A stretch of DNA of 64,000 bases. It comes from Plectrocnemia conspersa (Eukaryota; Arthropoda; Insecta; Trichoptera; Polycentropodidae). Positions within the stretch are counted from its first letter, which is position 1. The number at the start of each line of letters is the position of its first letter. Shown piece by piece: positions 26,069 through 39,475 of the stretch. Below the pieces are notes generated by a model, which did not search any database, was not told the origin of the DNA, and saw nothing but the letters and a program-made list of their open reading frames with translations. Location: assembly GCA_009617715.1 (NCBI GenBank), contig VTFK01000265.1:310001-374000 (forward strand). Direction: 5' to 3'. The translations under genes and the position numbers were made by a program.

Positions 26069-27166
26069 TTTATTTTATTTATTTTATTTTTTAGATTAAA
26101 TTAAGACCATTGTGGCCTAACAAGTTACCGCAATGCGCCACGATGGTCGAAAACAAATTTTAAATTTATAAAACGTAAAAAGACGTATATATACATAAAT
26201 ATACAATACTTAAGCATAACAAAAAAATATAAAATATTAAAATTAAATGATATAAACCGGATCAGATCCTCGCAGCTGACATTAAATAAATCAATATGTA
26301 ATGCCAGCGTATTAAGGAGCCGAATGGCCACAGCCATAGGCGAGTCGGCAAGTGCGGATGTCCTAGACCTAACGGCCATCAAAAGAGGTCTCGATCGTGA
26401 TTCTCGAAAACGTTCAGGAACCCAAAACTAGAATCCCTCGAGAATAGCTGGATTGTCGACAACACCTTTTAGTAATTTAAAAAAATGCTTAGCGACATAC
26501 AGCTTTCTGCGAGAACTCAGCGAATCATATCCCAACGCTCCTAAAACAAAGGCGCTGGGATATAAGTACTGATAATAACCAAATGTCCTTTTGTAAAGGT
26601 ATCTTAAATACCTTTTTTTAATTTTTTCCACTAAAGGGAATATTTGGCTATTCGGGGATTCCAAATTATAGATCCCGATTCAAGAATGCTACGAACTAAG
26701 GTGTCATAGAGGATGCGAATAACTGACGGATCGTCAAAGTGAAAGGCATTTCTCATAACAAAGCCGAGCATCTTGGAAGATTTATCACAGACGTCGTGTA
26801 TGTGTAGAGAGAACCTCCATTTGCTCTCGAAAGTGATTCCGAGATATTTAGTGGAAGTTTCTCTAGTCAAAATGTTACCACCGAGATGGTAGAAATAAGC
26901 TGATGGCGAACGGGATCGAAAAAATGACACAGTATGGCACTTTCCGACACTAATGGGCAGACGGTTAATGGAAGCCCATCTCCACAGACAGTCTAAATCA
27001 CTTTGTAGAGAGAAGGAGTACACAATTGATCGAATGCATTTATATAATTTTAAATCATCTGCGTACAGAAGAAAACTTGAATTTTTATTTGCTGTATTTA
27101 TGTCATTAATAAATAACACAAAAAGCAGAGGTCCCAGATTGGATCCTTGAGGAACCCCCGAACCCC
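26069..27166 (-). pseudogene. Jockey/CR1-like non-LTR retrotransposon, family A copy 2, 5'-truncated
   Basis: Same family as 14379-15650. The RT reads from GVPQGSNLGPLL at the truncated edge through FLLYADDLKLYKCIRS (intact catalytic box) to NPRIAKYSL in one frame (26631-27119). It then shifts frame to KRYLRYLYKRTFGYYQYLYP (26428-26664), meets a stop after AILEGF, and continues to RTSALADSPMAVAIRLLNTL (26125-26382). The 3' UTR ends in the family TTAATTTAATCT motif and a TAAA-like tail at 26069. Truncated a little more than copy 1; the upstream edge carries a short AACCCCCGA duplication near 27155-27168. Confidence 0.9.
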
Positions 27167-27394
27167 CGATTATAAGTTAGTAATGTTGGTCAGTGACTTA
27201 TACGACACTTTTATTCATGCAGATTAAAATCTTTTAAAATCATCTCGATAAACTTGTGTTTTGCTGGACTAAAAGCTTTTCTAAAATCGTATGCAAGGAT
27301 TTTAATTATTCTCTAGTGAAAAATAAACTTTCGCCCTGCTGCGTCACAAGAGGGCGAATAATTAAAATCTAAAAGGTCCATCGACATGTGTGTA
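27167..27394. other. AT-rich intergenic
   Basis: Nothing recognisable. Confidence 0.5.
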
Positions 27395-27660
27395 AGCCGT
27401 AAGGCGTGTCTGGCCCTTGCCTGTGGTTTAATAGGCATCCAGCGCCGCGGAAATTGGAGCAAGGATATAGAAGCACGAGCTGAGAGGGAACCAATAAAAT
27501 GATGAAAAAGGGTATGACCGGGGTTTTATTGTCCCGCGGCGAATACTTCGGTTGTTTCTCTTTAAACTCGCCCCGCGGCGGTCTGCCAACTTCCCTTTTA
27601 TGACGGTCTCCTGCTTTTTTCCTTTTATTGCAGCACGCCGTATGAATTCTACTCGCTATA
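27395..27660. other. GC/CpG-richer noncoding island
   Basis: About 265 bp with several CCGCGGCG-type motifs (near 27450, 27535 and 27573). A 108-codon minus-strand frame (27369-27695) crosses it but shows no domain. Candidate conserved noncoding element. Confidence 0.4.
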
Positions 27661-28926
27661 AGAACAACCTCGTTAATATCGGAAAAGAAATACATTGTAT
27701 AAACATAAGAAATGTATTGACGATAAACATTTACATACTTTCACGTTTTATATATATTTTTTTAATGTAATATTTTTAAACTACCCCAGAATATAAAAAT
27801 TAGTGAGTTTAACTTAAACGTGAAAAAAATTTAAAATATAATTTTATTTAAAGAGCACCTGTCAAATAAATTATATTTTCATTGGTGACACAACGTAACA
27901 TACATATACAGCAATATATAGATGTGTTGTAATTTAGGTGTCAATATCGGGCGGCAGTGTCGAATGTGTAAGAGTTAATCAATAATATCGACTCCAAAAA
28001 TATAAGTTAAAAACTACCTCTTAAAATATGTAAATGTACGTCAAAGTGAGTCTTTCTTTTTGTCGTTATTAAGTGAGATAGTATCAACCGTAATTTTAAC
28101 AGTAATCTAATAAGAAACTGTAATTTAAACGTTTTTAAAGAATTAAATGCTATAATTATTCGTTAAATATTAATATTAATATTACTAATAATTTGGATGG
28201 GTTATAATTTTTTGTTTAATTTTACTAATTTAAGTTGTTAAGTATTTACAGCAACTGAAAAATAATATACAGTAATAATTTTAAAAAATTAGCCATAAAC
28301 TTGAACATAAAAAACAGTGAATTGCTTAATTTGTGAATCTAAATTTAGAAACCAATTTAATTGTTAAAGAAAATGCACCGTTTTATAATATGTATATTTA
28401 TATTATATAATACATTTATAAGACACGGAGAAAAAAGCGGAAAGTTGTTTTTTTTTCTTTCAAAATTCAAGGAACTTAACTGAAACCATTTAATATATTA
28501 CATTACATTGTACAAAATATAAAACGGTTCCGTAACGAAATTTAATTGGCAAACACTGGTCTATGGCAACCTTTTGCGAACTTCAAAACTTTTCAAGCTA
28601 ATATTATTGTTTTAAGAACCCGAACTTTGAAAAACGCTTAAGGACATTAATTGGCAACCTAGTGGGCCGCAAAAACAAATAGCTGGTTTTTTCAAAAATT
28701 TTCACTTGAATAAAATGTAAAGGTTTCTTTGGTTTGCCAACAGTAATTTTTTATGTATATTTATTATTTATGAAACATTTTATATACAAATTTAGCGATG
28801 CAATTTTTTTTTATTATTATTTTGTTATTTATTTTAATATATTTTTTTAAAACTCATTTACAAAATGCTGTGTATTGAGAAATTTTTAATTTAAGCTTTG
28901 CTTGTCTTGATTTTTTAAATTAATTT
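27661..28926. other. AT-rich intergenic
   Basis: No gene. At 28545-28690 there are several TTGGCAA and GGGCCGC words reminiscent of hAT ends, too weak to call. Confidence 0.55.
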
Positions 28927-30690
28927 TTATTTATTTATTTATTAAAATTATAACCATCGTGACCTGACAGGCAAACCTAATGCTTCACGATAGTCAAAAG
29001 TACTAATACATCATAATACATACAAATATAAACAAGACAAAACAACAGACACAAATCACCTCAACAGGTGTGCATTGTTCCATACGAACTGAACCAAAAC
29101 TCCATATGTGCAAGAGAAAATGTCAATATTACTATGGACTGAGTTGAGCAGATAAATAGCCTTGGCCAGAGAAGAGTTGGCAAGTGCTCCAGTTCTACAC
29201 TTAACAGGCAAGAATAGTGGACGCGACCGAGAACTATAACCACCTTCAGGAGCCCACATTTGAAGCTGCTCGAGCACTGAAGGATTGTCTACGATGCCCT
29301 TCAGCAATTTCCAGAAGTGTTTAATTACATAAACACTTCTGCGAGTTGACAAAGAAACGTATCTCAGGGCTCCCAAAATAAAATCACTGGGAAACAAGAA
29401 CGGATAATACCCGTATTCCTTCAAGTATAAATATCGAAGAAATTTACGTTCTACTTTTTCCAGATTCAATTCATTACATTGATTCATTACGCCTGGGATC
29501 CAAATGATGGAGCTAGTTTCTAATATGCTGCGGACTAGAGTATCATAAAGAGTGCGCAATACTAAAGTATTCTTGAAGTAACGCGCATTTCTCAAGATAA
29601 AACCGAGCATTTTTAAGGATTTGCTATGAGTCTCTGCAATGTGCTGGCTAAATTTCCAACGTTCTTCGAAAGTCACTCCTAAATCCTTAGTTGAAGAAAA
29701 CCTTTCCAGAAAATATCCGCCTAGATGGTATGAATATTTTGCCGGCGTTAATGACCTTGAAAATGAAATTGTGTGACATTTATTTACACTGAAAGGCAAT
29801 TGGTTATAGCAAGCCCATTTCCATATAGAGTTGAGATCCTCCTGTAGGTCGAGGGAATCAGAAATCGAATGCATTTTCTTGTAAATTTTCAAGTCATCTG
29901 CATATAATAAAAAATCTGAATGCTCTATTGCTGTTTCTATGTCATTAATGAACAATAAAAACAACAATGGACCCAAATTGGATCCTTGAGGTACTCCAGT
30001 AGGGGTCTTATATCGTTCTGAAAAGGAGTTATTATACTTGACGAATTGATATCTATTGGTCAAGTAATTTGAGAATAGATTTATGAGATCTTCAGAAAAC
30101 CCGAAATTAGATAACTTTTTTTTAAAAGTAAAGCATGGTTAACTATATCAAATGCTTTTCAAAAATCAGTATACAACGTCCACTTGTACACCAGAGTCCA
30201 ATGATTTTGAAACATAGTTAGACAAAACCATTAGATTAGTGACAGTGGATCGAGATTTACGGAAACCATGTTGTTGGTCGAAAAGCATACACCTGCAATG
30301 ATTAAAAATGTATTTATGCAAAACAATTTCAAATAATTTTGCAGGTGATGAGATAAAAGCTATTGGCCTGTAATTGTCAATCTGAGATTTAGGACCCTTT
30401 TTTTATGAATCGGGTGACTTTTTGAACATTTCCACAATTCTGGAAAACAAGAGGATCTCAAAATTAAATTAAAAATAAATTTTAGAGGCTGTAAAATACC
30501 AGACTTGCATCCTTTCAGAATGTAGTCTGGAATAAAATCTGGTCCCGAGGTAAAAATGGACTTTAGTCTGCTAAATCCATATTCCATATCAACCAAACTA
30601 AAGGTTTTGATTGATAACAAAGATGACCATAAACGATGAGTCTCATCGTAATTAGAATTAAACTCAAAATGTGACCCATCAATAATAATT
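28927..30690 (-). pseudogene. Jockey/CR1-like non-LTR retrotransposon, family B, 5'-truncated
   Basis: The longest RT copy in the window. A 335-codon uninterrupted frame (29056-30063) holds TPTGVPQGSNLGPLLFLLFI (motif B), FLLYADDLKIYKK (intact YADD), the KDLGVTFEERWKFSQHI region and the same C-terminal organisation as family A (GYYPFLFPSDFILGALRY), at clearly diverged sequence, so it is a sister family. Upstream, 30360-30620 gives FTSGPDFIPDYILKGCKSG and FPELWKCSKSHPIHKK (RT fingers). Between them PAKLFEIVLHKYIF, QQHGFRKSRSTVTNL and VQVDVVY are readable, but motif A TDF-KAFD is broken by a stop and small indels near 30150-30180. The 3' end has TCACGATGGTTATAATT plus a TAAA tail. ORF1 and endonuclease are missing. 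Confidence 0.9.
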
Positions 30691-31304
30691 AATGCTAAAC
30701 TATTAAAAAATATTATGATTTTTTACTACGTATACTTATACTTGCTTATAGATAATTTATAGTTAATATTAGAACTGCGTTCTAATTTAAAATAATTGCA
30801 ATTGCAATCCTAAAAATATTTTTTCAACTGATCTATGATTTGAAGTTATAATTCAGTATGTTTACTCTTAACTTTCTAGTGTTAAGGAAGCACTGAAATC
30901 ACGCCTATTACAATTTGTATTTTGCTGCTATACTTGCTATTTTTGCTTTAGTAATGTATTTAATTTAATGCGTTTATTTATCTGATACAGTTAATTATAA
31001 CTTTGATTTATTAATTAGGTGATTTCGTTTCTGTTTGACGCAAGATCTCTTAGTTTTGTTTACTTTTTAATAAAGATTTTTGTTAAAGTTCATTTAATAT
31101 TGAATACGAATTCATTTTTATGTGTACATATTCCTTTTTCAGTGGTGGTAAGTATATTTTGAAAATATTTCGAAAAACAATGGAATAAACAAAAAATTTT
31201 GTTTTTTTATTTATTTTAATGCGTATTGTTTTATTCGTTTAGTGTCGATCAAAATTTGAATCGTAACAGCAAAATTAAATTTAAAGATTTTCTTTTGAGT
31301 AAGG
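30691..31304. other. AT-rich intergenic
   Basis: Nothing recognisable. Confidence 0.6.
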
Positions 31305-31545
31305 CTAAATGATGGATGCAGAATTCAGTGAAATCTGTCGATTCTGAAGACATTTCACTGGTTTCTACCACATCTTACCGTGCCCATGCTGCCGCTCCAT
31401 CAGAGAGGCTTTCGGATAAGCTAAAAAATAAAAAGTGCAGAGAAATATGTGAGAAAAAAGCATCGTGTTTGTTTTGCACATGGAATAAGGAAAAATACAG
31501 CGTACATGTGCAGAAGTTGTGAAATTTATTTTAATATTGACAAAA
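31305..31545 (+). pseudogene. piggyBac-like transposase C-terminal fragment
   Basis: One frame gives HAAAPSERLSDKL, followed after a frame change by RKKHRVCFAHGIRKNTAYMC and RSCEIYF. This resembles the Cys-rich C-terminal domain of piggyBac transposases (R-C-x-x-C-x-x-x-x-x-R-x-x-T-x-Y-x-C-x-x-C). The open frame from 31316 to 31522 follows the wrong frame through the Cys region, so the copy is frameshifted. No DDD catalytic domain or TTAA-flanked terminal repeat is seen. Confidence 0.55.
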
Positions 31546-34369
31546 TTTTATATCCGTATTAAAAAATATTAAAATAGATAGAAAAGTGTAAATAATAAAA
31601 ATAAATATGAATAGTGATATAGTGTGGTTTATAAGTGTAATGGTGAAAATAAATGTGTCCGTGACAGTTGTAAGCAGATAAAGGACGCCGAAAAATTTGG
31701 TGAGTGCAAATTATATTATAATAAAAACGAATATTTTTTATAAATCGCGTATACAAAATTTATTAAAATATTTAAACACACATATTATTACTATTGCGAC
31801 CATTTTTAATTTACACAAAATATTTAGAATGAAAAACACATATTTATTCGTTTATTACTTTATTCCTCGGAGATTATTTTTAGTGCAATAATATTTTTTT
31901 TTTTTAATTATTTTACAATAAACTAATACGGCGATAATTTATCTGAATTGTAGCTTTGTTCCCTTAGTTTTTTAATCTGTGAATCATTGGATTTTTAAAT
32001 AGTGAGGAAATTTAAAAATAACAAACACCTGGTAAAAATGTTCGAAAGTTAACGGATGATATTTTTTGGAAATTCTTTGAATACTGTGTTATTTTATTGA
32101 TCTACATATAACGTAACGATTTATTATACTTAACATACAGTATTTTAGGTTCAAAAACATTGTTAATTGATATACTCTCAACCGGGATGTTTCGATTTCT
32201 TTTGATTGGATTGCTTTTATATTTACCTAGCCAGACACTGACTCTAAAATTTACTTCTGTTCAAGAAGTGTAACATAAAATATTTTTTTTATATGAAATA
32301 AATATTTATGGTTATACATTTAATAAAAAAAATTACGTGCCCCAAAAAGGCGACGTCTCATTGCATTGCGTCGCAATGAGATAAGACAATTTTTTTTACA
32401 AAAATTTGATGTATAATGTAAATGATTTTTCATTTGATAGTACATCTCTTGATTATCATATAAAAGCAAACTTGATTGTATCCCAGTATTTTTCTTAATA
32501 AAAAAAAACGCATTACGTAGGACTCATGCCTGAGTTCACGGTCACTAAAAAATGTTCTTTCAAGACTCGTATACTAGTCCCCGGGCGTTAAGCTGTTAAA
32601 ATCCCTTGTGGGTTAAAAAAATATAAATTAAGTCTGATCAATTGTTATTAAAATTTGTATTTAATGCTTTGTTTTTGTTAAATATGTGTCTAAGGGTCTT
32701 GGTGACAGCAATTTTTTTAGAATGAGTTTATTAAATTAAATCTTTAAACCCTTTGATTTCCGAAGAAAATTTTATCCCAAGTAGTTTAATTTGGCAACTT
32801 GTTATACTTAGTGAGCTCTCGCGGGATTTGTCATGTGAATTCTTAGATTCAGAATGCCATTGGTTTCTGATAACAATTCAAAAATATACCTTGTGACCCA
32901 TATTAAAATTTTAGTGAAGACTCATCTGCGATTAAATCTTTTATTTCGTTTTCGGTTTCGACGCTTAAACAAACGTATTGTAAGCTGGCTCGATGTGATT
33001 TATCGCAGTGGGCCATTTTATAACACGCATGTCCATGTACGCATTTTTGGTACACCGTTCTATAATTTGTGTATGTAGGTTCATTTTGGGGTGTAGTGGA
33101 TTTTGGCAAATTGATTTATGTGGACATTTTTGACGCACTCGAAATGTACTCGGCGGGGTGAATTTAATAAGCGCTCATATCCATATATCTTCCCGACGTA
33201 TAAATTATATTTTATAAAATATATTCTTTCGCAACGCATGATATTATATCATATACCTGGGATATTATTCCGATACGACTGTCAGTTAAACAAAGGATTT
33301 GCATATATTATGAAAAAACACATATACATAGGGAAGAATGGGGCAATTGGAGTACTATATATTGACATATGTACGATCTTATAAAAAAAGTATGTAAAAA
33401 AATTTAGTTAAAATAAGGATACAGATATTTAAATATACAGTAATTTTGACATCTTTTAAGCATTTAATATCGCTGTAATGTGTTTTAAATGCAGAATATA
33501 ATGTGACAAAATAATTTAATCCTATAACTGATTATGTCAATAAAACAATAAGAGATATGCATTAAGACATTTATAATAATTTGTGTGGTAACTAAAAATG
33601 AGATAAAAAGTCAAAGTTGGATTGACTAAAATAGTTCTTTGAGAGACATACTATATTCTTTTGTTCGCGTTTTAAGCGTGGATGTTTTCTGTGACTTTTA
33701 TGTTTATATTTGTATTTTTTATGCTTATAATAATGGTTGCCATAATCAATATTTGTTTAATATTGTGAGTTTAATAATTGTTTCTGTAAAGATGTTCCTA
33801 TTTTTTATAGCATAAAACATAAAAAATAAATACCCATTAGGAAAAATAGCACAAAAGAGACTATAAAGAAACATAAATAAGTTACGTATTTTATTGATGG
33901 AATATCCATTAAATCTATTAAGTGAACCAATATAGAATTAATTTGTCCATAAATATACGTTTTTATCTATAAATAATATTCATGTATTAGATATGTAAGA
34001 TATATATGAAATAAATCATTTTTAAATCTTGAGAAGTGATAAAGCACCACATAAATTACTGCTAGTGATATATAAAAGTACAGTGAATATTTTAGAAGTA
34101 TAGAAATAAAATTTTTAACTAAATAATCTTTATGATGATTTTTTTAGAATTATTACCATTAATTATACATACGCTATAAAATATTTATTTTTTTCTGAAG
34201 TAATATAAGCTGTTTACATTTTTTTTTATAAATAACAAATTTGATTATAAATTATTAGCTAAATATATATTCCCATTTATTATTACTTATAATTTCGGAT
34301 ATTATTACAAAAATATGTAAATAAAATAATAAAAAAATAGTTTACAAAATAAAACACATCCAATCACAA
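31546..34369. other. AT-rich intergenic
   Basis: No gene recognised. A hairpin with 9-bp arms TCTCATTGC/GCAATGAGA lies at 32356-32381. Several 60-90 codon frames (32854-33384) show no domain. Confidence 0.55.
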
Positions 34370-34490
34370 ACTGCAGAAAATTTTTACTTTTAAAATAATT
34401 CGCGAACGTATTCAGGCGATACAGACGAGCGTGACTCGGGTAAGCGAAAATCGAAGCGCATTTGGCGCGCAATACAGTCTCATTCAAGGG
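34370..34490. other. Small CpG-richer block
   Basis: About 120 bp with repeated CG dinucleotides in an AT background; noncoding. Listed as a weak candidate island. Confidence 0.3.
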
Positions 34491-35559
34491 GATTGAATTG
34501 ATAAATTATAATGGATAATTAATTAAAGAAAAAAAATACTATTTTATTGTATGAACTATAAATCATAATTAGATCTTAATGTACAGCTTTAAATCAATGC
34601 AATGTTTAATAATTATAAGCTTTAGTTAAAACAATATTGATCACTTTTAAAAAGTCTGTTAAAGTTTTGAATTTACTATATTTTTCGCAGTTTTAAATCA
34701 TGCAGCAAAAATCTTCCCAATATCTTATTAACAGTAAAGACGCCTTACATAATTGATATGTAATTTATTTTGACCAAAGATATTATATTCTATATATTAG
34801 ACAGATCTCAGCTTAGAAGTTTGGCTAGATCGGTTTTTTGGGTTGGCTGGCCGGTAATAGCGTAAATTACAGTGGTCCCTCTGAGTCGACCGGTAAGAAA
34901 TTAATCACTCACTGATCGACCAATTGTGGATGTTCACAATCCTTGCGCCAATCGCACGGTTTGTTAATGAACGATCCAATGCCGAATGCCAAAATACATA
35001 TATCAAATAAATTTAGAGCGTTCTTAACCCATTATATATGTATGATAAAGCATCATTGACACATATTTCGATAAATCTTTAAATTACATGGTAATTATTT
35101 TTGATGATGTATTGTTTCGTATCCCAAATAAAGATTGGCTTACTCGTTAAAAATAAAATCATTGTATTATTTTTAACATAAATCATATTTATCGATATTT
35201 TATTAACATTTTAATTTTTATTACTTAGTTGAATTGCTTTTTAATATTTACAAAGTACAGTAAAATTTACAAATTAAAGTTAAAAAAAGACATATTACTG
35301 GATATTATGCTATACTATTACAAAATCACGTTTACATATTTTTCCATTTATTACAAGTATTTGATGGTTTGTCCAGGATTCAATTTATGAAGAGCACATT
35401 ATTTATCGGACCGATACCCCATTTTGTATTAATGTAGTCTACTTTTGTCGTATAGGTTTATCGTTACATGTATCTTTACATTTAAATGATCGATTCAAAC
35501 ACTCGCATGAAATATTATACGTGGAATCAGGTGATTTATTTTGTGACACCCGGCCCAAA
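34491..35559. other. AT-rich intergenic
   Basis: A GC-richer patch at 34800-34985 has no recognised identity. Otherwise nothing. Confidence 0.55.
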
Positions 35560-35960
35560 TATTATATATATTTTTACACATCGACGTAAAATACGAAAGA
35601 GAGCGAGAGAGAGCAAGAGAAAAAAACGTGTTTACAATTTCGCTCGAGCGGACGGACGAGAGGGGAATTTTGTCGGAGATCAGTTATTTTCCGATTTGAT
35701 TAGGAACGCTATCCCGGCAGTAAACCAGTCAAGCGGCTGACACGAGGATTTGCAGGTTTTACACGTAAAGACGCCTCCTGCAAGTTTCACTATAATCTTT
35801 CCCTCTCTCTTTCTCTCTGCTTCTCTTCCTGAAGCGTAATTTATTTGGAGTTTTTTTTTTTTTGGAAATATTCGGGTGTCGGGGTCACCAAAATGGAAAA
35901 CTCACCCCAGGGACAGACAATGGGACAACGGCGACTCGACGAGGAATCTCTATTAAATTT
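35560..35960. other. GC/CpG-richer island with purine (GA/CT) tracts
   Basis: About 400 bp with a GAGAGCGAGAGAGAGCAAGAG tract-like stretch near 35598-35620 and its pyrimidine counterpart TCCCTCTCTCTTTCTCTCTG near 35800-35820. GA tracts are typical binding sites for GAGA-type factors in insects. No credible reading frame (the 84-codon frame at 35486-35740 is Arg/Lys-rich from the GA tract). Candidate regulatory element. Confidence 0.4.
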
Positions 35961-37059
35961 TGCTCGTCAATCGTGAAGCAGGTTTAAATTTAAAACTGGG
36001 AATATTATTTGTGTTGTCGGTGTCTGTTTGTTTTCCTTTCTTTAGGGCCTGTTCACATTTTTTTTAAATACAATAAAGCTGGATTATTAATAACTGCATG
36101 TTGCAGCTATTCACAGAAAATTAAATGCAGTGTTTGTATAGTGCAATTATATTGTGATAAAAAATTCTAAGAATTTTACTCCTCTCATTACTTTATATTA
36201 AATCTATACAAAAATATATATAGATAGAAAATGGTAACATAAAAATATGGTATTTCTAAATTCCACTTAAAATAAACAAGGTAAATTTCTGCTTTCACAG
36301 ATTTTCTAAGAACACTATTAAAAAATCCTAAGCCTCTAAAAGATTAACTTTCAGGTATACAATTTTTATTATAACTAACCATTTATTTTTGAATATCAAA
36401 TCTATTACATTCTTCGTCTCTTATTATAATACCACAAAATCACTTAATTACTTAAATTTAATATTACTTTAATATACGTTTTAATTTATAGATCTGTATT
36501 GATTAAACAATTCTCTACAAGAGTAATATTATGATTAAGTAAAGCAATATTAACTAATTACCTATTTTTAATATGGTTTGGTTTAAATTATAGCAACTTA
36601 AACTAATTTGTTGATTCATGAAAGTTTCTTATATAAATGCTACTTATGCAAATTTCAATCCGGCCTTACATAATACAATATATTGATAAGTTAATGTAAA
36701 TAATGTATAAAAGTTAAATTCTTATTATCTTACATATAAAAGTTATTTGTCAACAAGTCCATCGATATTATATCGATAAAAATAATCAAAAGTCACCAAA
36801 TAGTTTTAATCTAATCATGTGTTTATAATGTTTTTTTATTGTTAATTAATGACAGATTTACTACAAATAAATATTATTATGCATTGATCATAAAATATAT
36901 TCAATTACTGTTTAACTGATAATCAATATTTATTTGATAATAGTAGAGATTTTAATCTGAATATATAAATATTAAAATACTGAATATATTTGACCGTGTT
37001 TTAATTATTTGTTATTTAAATATGTTAAACTATACTTTTAGTGAAATATTCTAAATTTC
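35961..37059. other. AT-rich intergenic
   Basis: Nothing recognisable. Confidence 0.6.
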
Positions 37060-37556
37060 AGTTGAATATTGCATTAATTCTAGAAACAATGCTATGTATT
37101 TTTTACATTTTAATTATTGCGTCGCAATATTAGACAAATTTAATAAGTTAGATAAAATGATATTACAAAAATTACAAAATATGGCAATGAGAGTAGTCTT
37201 AAATAAAAATAGATTTACTAGTTGTATAAGTTGTAAGAAATAAGTATTTTATTAGGTATTAAATAACAAAAAAAGATGTACATAGATTTGATACTAGAAA
37301 TAGACACAATTTTGGGATAGGTTGGTATAAGAAAACGAGTATGACCAGGGGAATTATATACGGATATAATATTCCTAGAACAATCCGCAAAAAATAAATC
37401 TGTAGCGGTTTTCCTAAATGAAATAAAGAAACACCTTTGTGCATTAAGAAATATATTACATAATTATGTTTATATTTATATTATGAATTATATTTGTTTT
37501 AGTTGAAATGTATTTAGTGTAAAAATTATCTAAATAAATTAATAAAATAAATAAAT
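37060..37556 (+). pseudogene. Non-LTR retrotransposon 3' end (RT C-terminus), family C
   Basis: Plus-strand translation gives HFNYCVAILDKFNKLDKM then ILQKLQNMAMRVVLNKNRF, the usual region after the RT palm in Jockey/CR1-type elements (LQK.QN.AMR..L..NR). After a gap, VHRFDTRNRHNFGIGWYKKT and TRGIIYGYNIPRTIRKK are readable, and then FLNEIKKHL after a frameshift. This is the C-terminal motif set of many arthropod non-LTR elements. The copy ends near 37556 in AATAAAATAAATAAA. Strongly 5'-truncated and internally deleted between NRF and VHR. Confidence 0.75.
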
Positions 37557-39194
37557 GTCAACAGTGCAGGTAGTCTTATTTTGTTTTGCAAAATGTATCT
37601 TGTTATTTTTATGGTATTACTTACAACTGCGGCTATATTAGTAAAAAGTTAACAAATATGCAGTAAAATACTAAATTATAATGAAAACTTTTGTATTTGC
37701 TTAAATACCAAATATTACGAATTATTATCATGTAGTTGTGAACTGCTTATGCAAAAACTCTTATAAATATATTCCTTAAATTATTTCTTTATAGTAATAT
37801 TTTTTAAACCATAGAAAGTTCATGATGCTTTCAACAATGTAGCTTACATCTGTAGTAACTCTTTATATTAATAATTTATGTTACACAAATTTTAAATTTA
37901 AGAAAACTTCAATATTCTATTTATATAACTATCTTTTTTTCAACGAGATATGCACACAAAAATGTTTACAATCGGATAAATAGACGAGTAAATTGCAATA
38001 TTTTTATACTGATACCAAGGGTATTTTATGTATAATATATACTGTGTTGTCGAACAGCATTTTAAATGCTCCTACGGAATTTGCATAAGGTTGTATTTCC
38101 CTAGGGGTATCTTTTTTCTTATATTTCCGGAATTTTGCATACCACAGTTGTGTTCCAATGAGCTTATAATTTTATTTGATAAAAATTCTATCCTGAAAAA
38201 TTGTATTATCCTTATAGAAAGCAGATGTACAACGTTCACTAGTAAGCTTACTGTGTTGCATGATAAGTAGCTTACCACCAGAAACTGTGTGAGGCAATAA
38301 AGCAATAAAATACTATAAAAAGATGTATTTCGAAAATCTGATATTGTAAAGTGATATTATTTTATAATTTAATTGTAAAAAAAGTGTCGAATAATATGAT
38401 AACTAAAAACATGTATAATGCGTTTACGTACTATTGATGCCACAATTTTTTTATGACAAAACAGTGTGGAAATATGTCACATTTTTCTAATATTTTATTT
38501 TAGACATTGATTTAGCGGGACAACCATAATTGTCTTGTTTAAAATAGTTGTACAAGGGCTAATGAAGTTGTGCTCCTTTTACATGCAAAAAAGCTTTTCT
38601 AAAAGGAGCGATGTACAATATAACGCCAGATTGTAAAAAATCTAAATATATCATGATGACACACATAACGAAAGAATTTTCACTCCTTAAAACAACCAAA
38701 TATGTGTATCCCAAAATTTCATCTCCAAGCGAGCAGGTACAAATTTCATTTTTACTGAACTTCATATATTTATTTATTACAAATTTGCCCATCATAGCTT
38801 ATTCAGTACAAATACAAAATTTAAAAAAATATTTATTCAGCACCAGTACAAGAGTTTAAAAAGCGCTGGTTTGACACTGAGCTTTTTTTATCTGTACATG
38901 TGATGCTAATTTCATACAATAACATTTTGTAAATACATGCATACATATTTAGGTATAATTTTATAATGAAAGCCACGATTTTGTAACATGGCTGCGTAAA
39001 CAGGGGTCGAAATATGCAACTCGCATCGTTTTATAATATACCGAATGTGCGAATAAAAAGCAAACGTTGTTTTGATTTGAAATACAAAACAAACAGCATT
39101 GCGAATTTTGTTCATGTTGCTTATGTCTGAAAAAAAAAATGATCGATAAATAAATATTATGAAAGCAGATACTGTAGAGTATGGGATATAGAAA
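37557..39194. other. AT-rich intergenic
   Basis: No gene recognised. Overlapping 77-82 codon frames on both strands at 38028-38859 show no domain. Confidence 0.55.
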
Positions 39195-39475
39195 ATTTTA
39201 AGCGATATTTCTTGAATCTTAAATATTATTTCTCTTGAAATCCAGTAAAACTGCTCTAATGATTTCTTTCGTATCCTTGGCCAACAACCAATCACCATTT
39301 GTAATGCAGTTTCAGTGAAATGTTTTTCTCTGAATCCTGATTGTTGTTCACATATAATGTTTTGAGAAATAATGAAATCCTTTAATTGTTCGATTAACAC
39401 TTCTTATATCACCTTTTCCATACAAGACAACATGTTAATTGGTCTTATTACTATTTTTTTTAAATATTAATTGTT
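39195..39475 (-). pseudogene. Non-LTR reverse transcriptase fragment (fingers to motif A)
   Basis: Minus-strand reading: RPINMLSCMEKVI, stop, then VLIEQLKDFIISQNIICEQQ and SGFREKHFTETALQMVI; after a frameshift, AVLLDFKR (motif A, normally followed by AF). RPI..LS...EK.I and QSGFR..HSTETAL are diagnostic of Jockey/CR1-clade RTs. Both ends are lost. It could derive from the same family as the C-terminal fragment at 37060, but they are on opposite strands. Confidence 0.75.

Noticed and set aside
28545..28740. Possible hAT end with TTGGCAA and GGGCCGC words
   Set aside because: No matching inverted end and no 8-bp duplication found.
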